Assembly (NCBI RefSeq): GCF_000400505.1
Contig: NZ_CM001857.1
Coordinates: 2,312,261 to 2,346,156 of the forward strand
DNA: 33,896 bases
Reading direction: 5' to 3'
DNA from: Musicola paradisiaca NCPPB 2511
GTDB taxonomy: Bacteria > Pseudomonadota > Gammaproteobacteria > Enterobacterales > Enterobacteriaceae
Positions 30,373-33,896 of this stretch are shown here, piece after piece (position 1 is the first letter of the stretch; each line of letters starts with the position of its first letter). The notes under the pieces were generated by a model. The model was not told the DNA's origin. It made no database searches and saw only the letters and a program-made list of their open reading frames with translations. Made by a program: the position numbers and the translations under genes.

Positions 30373-30535
30373 TCACACCTCACCCCCAGCCCGCGCCGGT
30401 TTTTTTGTTTTAACGCGGGGGTGTCGGGGCATGGCCCTGACCGGGTGGTTTTGTCATTCCGTCTGCATGACGGTAATGACAAAACATTTCCTGTCCGGGT
30501 GTTGAAGCTTTTTATGGCAACTGCCATCGATCACG
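30285..30535. repeat. Left copy of an approximately 250-bp imperfect direct repeat
   Basis: Bases 30285-30535 match 31667-31916 in the same order. The shared blocks are the SymE-like 3' end through LKFAE-stop, a terminator-like block with TTTTGTTTTAACG, then GTGTCGGGGCATGGCCCTGA, CCGGGTGG, a 36-nt hairpin, CATTTCCTGTCCGGG, TGAAGCT and GATCACG. Substitutions are scattered; the hairpin interior is the main part not conserved. Confidence 0.85.
30449..30484. repeat. 36-nt hairpin with conserved ends (copy 1)
   Basis: TTTTGTCATT-CCGTC, loop TGCAT, GACGG-T-AATGACAAAA: a near-perfect stem of about 15 bp with a single bulged base. The ends are TTTTG...CAAAA, so it has T before and A after on both strands, the reverse of an intrinsic terminator. 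The second copy (31830-31865) has the same length and ends but a different stem. Confidence 0.8.
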
Positions 30536-30604
30536 CTCAAGGGCCGCTGGCTGGAAGACTTCGGCTTTAACACCAGACAGCCGGCGATTGTCATCATAGA
30601 GAGC
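30512..30604 (+). pseudogene. SymE-like toxin remnant, core segment (copy 2)
   Basis: A frame reading QLPSITLKGRWLEDFGF and then NTRQPAIVIIES matches the beta-strand core of SymE (typically ...LKGQWLEAAGF...). It breaks off at the 3' end of the parE gene, where the frame runs into parE antisense sequence and stops. There is no start codon and no C-terminal part. It directly follows the left direct repeat. Confidence 0.7.
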
Positions 30605-30605
30605 G

Positions 30606-30917
30606 CTAACTTTGCGGGCTGTCCGGCAACGCACTGAACAGACTGTCGATATCACGCGCACCGTGCAGCACACGCTCTATCCGCACCGCCGTTTCCGTTG
30701 TGCCGTACAGGATAAGATAACGCCCGTAGCTGCAACTTCTGATGCTGCGCCCCAGTTCCGGGCGTTCACGGTACAGCCAGGAATTTTCGCCTATCAGGAT
30801 GCACTGCTGGTACAGGCTTTCCACGAAGCTCACCGCCCGTACCGGATTATCCTGCGCGATATAGTCGCCTATCGCCTCGATATCCTGCTCGGCCAGCGGC
30901 GATATGCTCACGTTCAT
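30606..30917 (-). CDS. parE: ParE/RelE family toxin
   Basis: A 103-residue type II toxin. It shows the ParE layout: N-terminal SPLAEQDIEAIGDYIAQDNPVRA helix pair, the ERPELGRSIRS segment, then the strands YGRYLILYGTTETAVRI and the family-typical RVLHGARDIDSLF. ParE toxins usually poison DNA gyrase and related RelE proteins cut mRNA; which applies is not decided by sequence. Its start overlaps the antitoxin stop by 4 nt (ATGA, 30914-30917), the usual coupling. All visible parts are intact. Confidence 0.93.
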   Translation of the reverse strand: MNVSISPLAEQDIEAIGDYIAQDNPVRAVSFVESLYQQCILIGENSWLYRERPELGRSIRSCSYGRYLILYGTTETAVRIERVLHGARDIDSLFSALPDSPQS

Positions 30918-31177
30918 TCCGGCTGCTCACCTTCCGCCATTCGGCGGTATTTCTCCGACAGACGACCGAACACCGCCTGTGCCTCCTTGCCCGGCCCGCT
31001 GTTCACGCCCAGCTCTACCGCCGCCCGCAGCGCATCCAGCTTCATCTGCTGCTCACGCTCTTCCAGCGCCCGCAGCCCGGCGCGTACCACTTCGCTGACA
31101 TTGTTGTAACGCCCACTGTCGATTTGTTCACGGATAAACTGCTCGAAGTACGGACTTAACGCGATACTGGTTGCCAT
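30914..31177 (-). CDS. parD: ParD family antitoxin (ribbon-helix-helix)
   Basis: An 87-residue antitoxin. The N-terminal ATSIALSPYFEQFIREQI then GRYNNVSEVVRAGLR is a canonical ParD ribbon-helix-helix DNA-binding domain; the C-terminal half (LDALRAAVELG to GEQPE) should wrap the toxin. The second of two adjacent ATGs (31177) is preferred, because GGAGG lies 5 nt from it and only 2 nt from the first. Longer in-frame starts upstream would cover the promoter. It autoregulates the parDE operon in the family; a candidate operator is listed upstream. Confidence 0.93.
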   Translation of the reverse strand: MATSIALSPYFEQFIREQIDSGRYNNVSEVVRAGLRALEEREQQMKLDALRAAVELGVNSGPGKEAQAVFGRLSEKYRRMAEGEQPE

Positions 31178-31209
31178 CATTGCCTCCAACCACACAGGAT
31201 AATATCTAT

Positions 31210-31249
31210 TACTATCTGTTAGTATTTTCTTCCTTTGCTGCGCCGTCAA
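31210..31249 (-). promoter_or_regulatory. parDE promoter and operator
   Basis: Minus-strand -35 TTGACG (31244-31249), 17-nt spacer, -10 AATACT (31221-31226). An inverted repeat TACTA-N5-TAGTA (31210-31224) overlaps the -10, and on the minus strand AGATAGTAAT/AGATATTATC repeats with a 10-bp step. Such helical-turn repeats suit ParD ribbon-helix-helix binding and autorepression. Confidence 0.75.
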
Positions 31250-31490
31250 CCCCTTCGTCCTGATGTGCATCATCATCCACCATCAGGTCAGCCAGCCGCC
31301 CGGTTTCGTCACTGCCCGACTGCTCCGCAGGATGCGGCGCTCGTATGAACCGCCACTCGCGCTCAGGTAGCCGCTGCCGGTCATCGTCCCAACGGTCAGG
31401 CTACCGCCCGCCGACACGCTGGTCTGCGTCAAGGCATCACGATATTTCCTGCTGGCCTGGCTGCGTTTTGCCGTCTCTCCCTGCTCGTAA
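31250..31490. other. Debris between parDE and the SymE-like gene
   Basis: No intact gene. On the minus strand a frame covering 31283-31501 reads ...YRDALTQTSVSAGGSLTVG... The VSAGGSLTV element resembles the repeat of filamentous-haemagglutinin/CdiA beta-helices and may be a scrap of a cdiA gene, which would fit the neighbouring CDI modules. The resemblance is short and weak, and no start or ribosome-binding site supports expression. Confidence 0.35.
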
Positions 31491-31754
31491 AAACAACGCA
31501 TTTCCCAAGCCGAACGCTATGCACGCGCCCGCTTTCAGGCGGTGTCCCTGCAAGGTGCCTGGCTCACCGAGGCCGGGTTTACCGACGGGATGCCGTTAAA
31601 AATACGGGTCATGCCCGGCTGCATGGTCATCACCGCCCAGAACACCCGCGAACTGTGGCACTGTCTGGAAGGGCTGAGCATTGAACCCTTTGACCCGGAC
31701 GCCGCCGCCAACTGGATCAGGCATTACCCCGGCGGCCTTAAGTTTGCCGAGTAA
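31491..31754 (+). pseudogene. SymE-like toxin gene, N-terminally truncated (copy 3)
   Basis: After an in-frame TAA (31488-31490) the frame reads ...YARARFQAVSLQGAWLTEAGF then TDGMPLKIRVMPGCMVITAQ, the SymE core (an AbrB/MazE-like fold adapted as an mRNA-cleaving toxin), followed by a C-terminal extension ending PGGLKFAE. E. coli SymE has about 25 more residues at the N-terminus; here no ATG precedes the core. A GTG at 31542 could start a 70-residue product but lacks a good ribosome-binding site. It ends at a proper terminator, so expression of a short form is possible, but truncation is more likely. Confidence 0.75.
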
Positions 31755-31763
31755 CCAACACCA

Positions 31764-31788
31764 CCCCCGGTCGTATCCGGGGGTTTTT
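31764..31788 (+). terminator. Terminator of the SymE-like gene
   Basis: CCCCCGG - TCGTAT - CCGGGGG followed by TTTTTGTTTT: a perfect 7-bp stem, 9 nt after the stop. The corresponding place in the left repeat (30382-30407) has lost the stem symmetry but kept the T-run, as expected for a decaying copy. Confidence 0.9.
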
Positions 31789-31829
31789 GTTTTAACGGTG
31801 GGGTGTCGGGCATGGCCCTGACCGGGTGG

Positions 31830-31865
31830 TTTTGGGGACACGGCCCACTGGCGGTGGCCACAAAA
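31830..31865. repeat. 36-nt hairpin with conserved ends (copy 2)
   Basis: TTTTGGGGACACGGCC, loop CACT, GGCGGTGGCCACAAAA: 13 of 16 arm positions pair. Same length and same TTTTG/CAAAA ends as copy 1 (30449-30484), but the interior stem has largely different bases while still folding. Confidence 0.75.
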
Positions 31866-31960
31866 CATTTCCTGTCCGGGGGCTGAAGCTCTTTCAGGCC
31901 ACCACCACAGATCACGAACAAGAGCGATGGGATGAAGACAGCACGGAGAGTCTGACCGGT

Positions 31961-31995
31961 AAAAACGACGCTCCCGGCGCGAGGGCCGGGAGCGT
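31961..31995 (-). terminator. Terminator after the distal CDI immunity gene
   Basis: ACGCTCCCGGC (31968-31978) pairs perfectly with GCCGGGAGCGT (31985-31995), an 11-bp stem with a 6-nt loop. On the minus strand CG and then TTTTT follow. It lies 19 nt beyond the immunity gene stop. Its 18-bp core (31973-31990) recurs exactly at 32411-32428. Confidence 0.92.
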
Positions 31996-32013
31996 TGTCA
32001 AATATAAGCAAGA

Positions 32014-32280
32014 TTAGTTATCTGGCTTTTTGGATTTTTTCTTTTCTAATCTAGCTTTAATCCAAATTCCCATACCTAAAATTGCACCTGCCGAAACTCC
32101 TTTTTTTACCGCTGATATGCACTCAACAAACCAATCAAAATACAAAGGATTGCTGCTCGTTAAAAAAAATAATATGGCCACACCAAACTTAGCTAAAAAT
32201 ATGGTTATGGATATAACCAAAGACCAATAACCGATCAAAAAGATTAGCAGGAATAAATTTACTTTTTGAAAGCGAATCAT
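32014..32280 (-). CDS. Predicted CDI immunity protein, second (distal) module
   Basis: An 88-residue small membrane protein: short basic N-terminus, a long hydrophobic stretch (about residues 8-40), a polar hairpin, a second hydrophobic helix (GVSAGAILGMGIWIKA, about 61-76) and a Lys-rich tail. It is clearly paralogous to the 86-residue protein at 32443-32703 (shared FLI-Y-SL, KKG...G.ILG.G.W.KA.L). Its ATG overlaps the stop of a CdiA-CT tail remnant by ATGA, the toxin-immunity coupling seen in CDI loci. With its toxin reduced to a tail, it would be an orphan immunity gene. Function is inferred from position and form. Confidence 0.75.
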   Translation of the reverse strand: MIRFQKVNLFLLIFLIGYWSLVISITIFLAKFGVAILFFLTSSNPLYFDWFVECISAVKKGVSAGAILGMGIWIKARLEKKKSKKPDN

Positions 32281-32411
32281 TTTTTCCCTGCCTTATCTAC
32301 TTGTTCTTTAACACCATTACCTACAGCTTCAGAGACCACCGAGCCTACCACTGCTCCACCTATATCAGCGGTTGTTTTATCAACAACTTTACCTATTGCA
32401 CTTGAGGGATC
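32277..32411 (-). pseudogene. CdiA-CT tail remnant, second module
   Basis: A 44-codon open stretch, DPSSAIGKVVDKTTADIGGA then VVGSVVSEAVGNGVKEQVDK and AGKK-stop. It aligns with the last part of the CdiA-CT at 32700-33527 (...KDVVGAVTGSAASELTGNAV then KSELDKRDKKQ). No start codon or toxin body precedes it; it begins right at the hairpin following the first immunity gene. It is therefore the surviving 3' end of a displaced cdiA-CT, kept together with its immunity gene. Confidence 0.82.
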
Positions 32412-32430
32412 CCGGCGCGAGGGCCGGGAT
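32409..32430. repeat. Hairpin at the junction of the two CDI modules
   Basis: ATCCCGGC (32409-32416) pairs with GCCGGGAT (32423-32430). The 18-bp core CCCGGCGCGAGGGCCGGG is identical to that of the terminator at 31961-31995, but here no T-run follows on the minus strand because the second module's remnant starts immediately. It looks like a terminator truncated by module joining. Confidence 0.75.
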
Positions 32431-32442
32431 TCTAAAGTCACT

Positions 32443-32703
32443 CTACGGGTTCTTTTTATCTTTGTGTTCTTGTAACTTGGCTTTCACCCATAGGCCGATA
32501 CCCAGAATAAAACCAACAATACATCCTTTTTTTAAAGCGATATGAAGTGCATCTGCCCATAAAAAAAGAAACTGACCGTCGCTAAAATAAAAAACGGCTG
32601 AAACCCCTAACTGGCATATAAAAAGAACTGTGGATACCAAAAGAGAACAATAAAAAATCAAAAAAAACAGCCATGCAATGCCTACTTTTTTAAAGATCTT
32701 CAT
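32443..32703 (-). CDS. Predicted CDI immunity protein, first module
   Basis: An 86-residue membrane protein with two hydrophobic segments (about residues 8-40, and 60-76 around CIVGFILGIGLWVKA) and a Lys-rich C-terminal tail. Its ATG overlaps the stop of the upstream CdiA-CT (32700-32703), and by eye about a third of its residues match the distal 88-residue paralogue. CDI immunity proteins lie directly after cdiA; those against membrane-depolarising toxins, such as the EC93 system, are small polytopic membrane proteins, which fits. Specificity towards the adjacent toxin is an inference. AT-rich compared with the core genes. Confidence 0.8.
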   Translation of the reverse strand: MKIFKKVGIAWLFFLIFYCSLLVSTVLFICQLGVSAVFYFSDGQFLFLWADALHIALKKGCIVGFILGIGLWVKAKLQEHKDKKNP

Positions 32704-33527
32704 TGCTTTTTATCTCTCTTATCCAATTCGCTTTTTACAGCATTCCCGGTCAACTCTGAAGCAGCCGATCCCGTAACTGCACCAACAACATCCTTTGTTA
32801 CTTGATCAGTTATTGGAGACAATACATCAATAACTTTACTGCCAGCGCTACCAGCCACACTACCAACCCCAGCAGCAATCACAGAGTTGGTCGGATCTTC
32901 GCCCTTAATAGCGCTACCAACCGCCGTACCTCCCATATTTATCGCCGCAGATACCTGCCAGCCTTTACCCGTTGTCAGCGCTGCCGTCACTCCTGCCATC
33001 ACCGCATCGACATAGCTGAAAGGATCCTGACCACTAAGTTGAGAACCGGCATTCACTACCGTACCTATTGCTGCATTGGCCGCCATACTTTCTTTTATAG
33101 TCAGGCCAAGAACATTACTGCCAAACAACAGTACCGGATCACCAATACTCGCATTGGATTTGTGATAACCCCATGTATTCATAATGCTCTGGGCTTTTCG
33201 CTGTGCTTCCGTCTGAGGAGCTGATTTCAGGTAATCCCGCCCCGCGAGCATCCCAGTGATCAGCTCTTTGGTCACCGCTTCCCCATATTGAGTTTGCATC
33301 TCGGAAGCGTAGATCCTCAGATAACTTGCCAGCTCCGCTTTTTCTCCCGTAGACATTGATGCTGGATCTTTGTTGAACAGCGCGACTAACGCATCACTTC
33401 GCTGATCCGCATTCTCAAGCTCCAGGAACTCCTTAGCCGTCTTCAGAGACTTATCACCTTTTAGTATTTTTTCCGCCAGTGCATCCCGTTTCGCTGAGGA
33501 TATGCTGCTCAAAAAGTTATTCTCCAC
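32700..33527 (-). CDS. Orphan CdiA C-terminal toxin module (VENN-initiated)
   Basis: A 275-residue product whose GTG start codon is the valine of the VENN motif (VENNFLSS), the conserved boundary between the CdiA body and its variable toxic C-terminus. Residues 5-145 form a mostly helical pretoxin/translocation-like region (LSTGEKAEL... then RDYLKSAPQTEAQRKAQ). From about 148 to 262 it is Gly/Ala/Ser/Val-rich (PFSYVDAVMAGVTAALTTGKG, VAGSAGSKV, VGAVTGSAASELTGNAV), compatible with membrane insertion. The tail is charged. The frame extends upstream to a stop near 33579 without a CdiA body, secretion domain or clear ribosome-binding site, so this is a displaced cdiA-CT, coupled to its immunity gene by ATGA overlap. 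Confidence 0.85.
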   Translation of the reverse strand: MENNFLSSISSAKRDALAEKILKGDKSLKTAKEFLELENADQRSDALVALFNKDPASMSTGEKAELASYLRIYASEMQTQYGEAVTKELITGMLAGRDYLKSAPQTEAQRKAQSIMNTWGYHKSNASIGDPVLLFGSNVLGLTIKESMAANAAIGTVVNAGSQLSGQDPFSYVDAVMAGVTAALTTGKGWQVSAAINMGGTAVGSAIKGEDPTNSVIAAGVGSVAGSAGSKVIDVLSPITDQVTKDVVGAVTGSAASELTGNAVKSELDKRDKKQ

Positions 33528-33896
33528 AACAACGTCATCCGTTGCGAAGTCAGCCGCCGAACACCACTTTTCCCTGTGCCGTCAGCCGGTTACAGCCGGT
33601 TTTTCCTGATGCATTTCGATACCCGGACACCCAAGCCCCGATACGCGGTTTTGGCCCCCGACACGCTACCGCCCTGCCGTGACTTTTGCCTGCAACCCTC
33701 GCATCATAGCAGCGGCGGTAGCCGCTGCCATCCGTTGTTGGGGGTTGGGGTTCCATCGCAACCCGTGACGGGGCCACAGCTTGCCTGTGGCTCCGGCGCG
33801 GGGTCTGCCGGTGCGGACGGCACAGAGTCCGCAAGCGACGCTCTGCGGCGCTCTGTGGCTCCGACGGTTAAGGAGACGGCGCACCTGCATGACCAC
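33528..33896. other. GC-rich, hairpin-rich segment at the window edge
   Basis: No convincing gene. Two overlapping minus-strand frames (33550-33834 and 33666-33896) are Arg/Ala-rich and of non-coding character. Structure is evident: GCCACAG-CTTGC-CTGTGGC (33773-33791), CACAGAG (33821-33827) with CTCTGTG (33851-33857), and the direct repeat CTGTGGCTCCG at 33785-33795 and 33853-33863. The composition differs sharply from the AT-rich CDI module next to it. It could be a repeated intergenic element or module boundary; the window ends inside it. Confidence 0.4.

Larger units (their letters stand above)
31667..31916. repeat. Right copy of the approximately 250-bp direct repeat
   Basis: Counterpart of 30285-30535. 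It starts inside the SymE-like gene (EGLSIEPFDPD), passes its stop and terminator, the conserved GGTGTCGGGCATGGCCCTGA block, the second 36-nt hairpin and CATTTCCTGTCCGGG, and ends at GATCACG. After this point the two copies diverge: the left continues into a SymE core remnant, the right into unrelated sequence. Confidence 0.85.

Noticed and set aside
31826-32017. Plus-strand 63-codon frame between the SymE-like gene and the CDI array
   Set aside because: It reads through the 36-nt hairpin and the opposite-strand terminator; no ribosome-binding site or homologous family recognised.
33550-33896. Two minus-strand frames rich in Arg and Ala at the right edge
   Set aside because: GC-rich sequence with little stop-codon pressure, no ribosome-binding sites and no domain; explained by structured repeats instead.

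Overview
The window is enterobacterial chromosome, most likely from a soft-rot Pectobacteriaceae member (Dickeya or a close relative). The housekeeping proteins closely resemble their E. coli orthologues, and local gene orders are those of E. coli but joined differently. Genus placement is an inference from protein resemblance and from the CDI/SymE-type accessory content; no search was run.

Layout. (1) 1-5030: galU, rssB and rssA on the minus strand, ychJ and purU on the plus strand, then a single tRNA-Tyr(GUA) behind a stringent-type promoter. (2) 5031-7222: a TRIC/UPF0126 inner-membrane protein gene led by a complete tandem glycine riboswitch and its own promoter, then xthA and the periplasmic DUF1496 gene ynjH. 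(3) 7219-14018: topB, a frameshifted ydjA, sppA, ansA, pncA and yeaC; selD, which lies between topB and ydjA in E. coli, is absent here. (4) 14083-22300: msrB, gapA (with a perfectly symmetrical CRP-type palindrome upstream), yeaD, an aldo/keto reductase (yeaE-like), mipA and yeaG-yeaH (with a well-spaced sigma-54 promoter). (5) 22349-30104: a PphA-type phosphatase, a stand-alone hemerythrin-domain protein, dadA (without dadX), ycgB, fadR, nhaB and dsbB.

(6) 30105-33896 is an accessory region of gene fragments and small toxin modules. It holds three SymE-like toxin remnants on the plus strand, a parD-parE toxin-antitoxin operon, and an approximately 250-bp imperfect direct duplication. Each copy of the duplication carries a 36-nt hairpin with conserved ends and an almost wholly different interior. 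On the minus strand there is an orphan CDI (contact-dependent inhibition) array: a VENN-initiated CdiA C-terminal toxin module with its overlapping small membrane immunity gene, followed by only the 44-residue tail of a second CdiA-CT fused to a second, paralogous immunity gene. The two immunity genes are followed by hairpins that share an identical 18-bp core. The right edge is a GC-rich, hairpin-rich segment with no convincing gene.

Regions 1-5 are mostly ordinary core genome. The most interesting material is the CDI/SymE array at the right end, followed by the glycine-riboswitch-TRIC unit.
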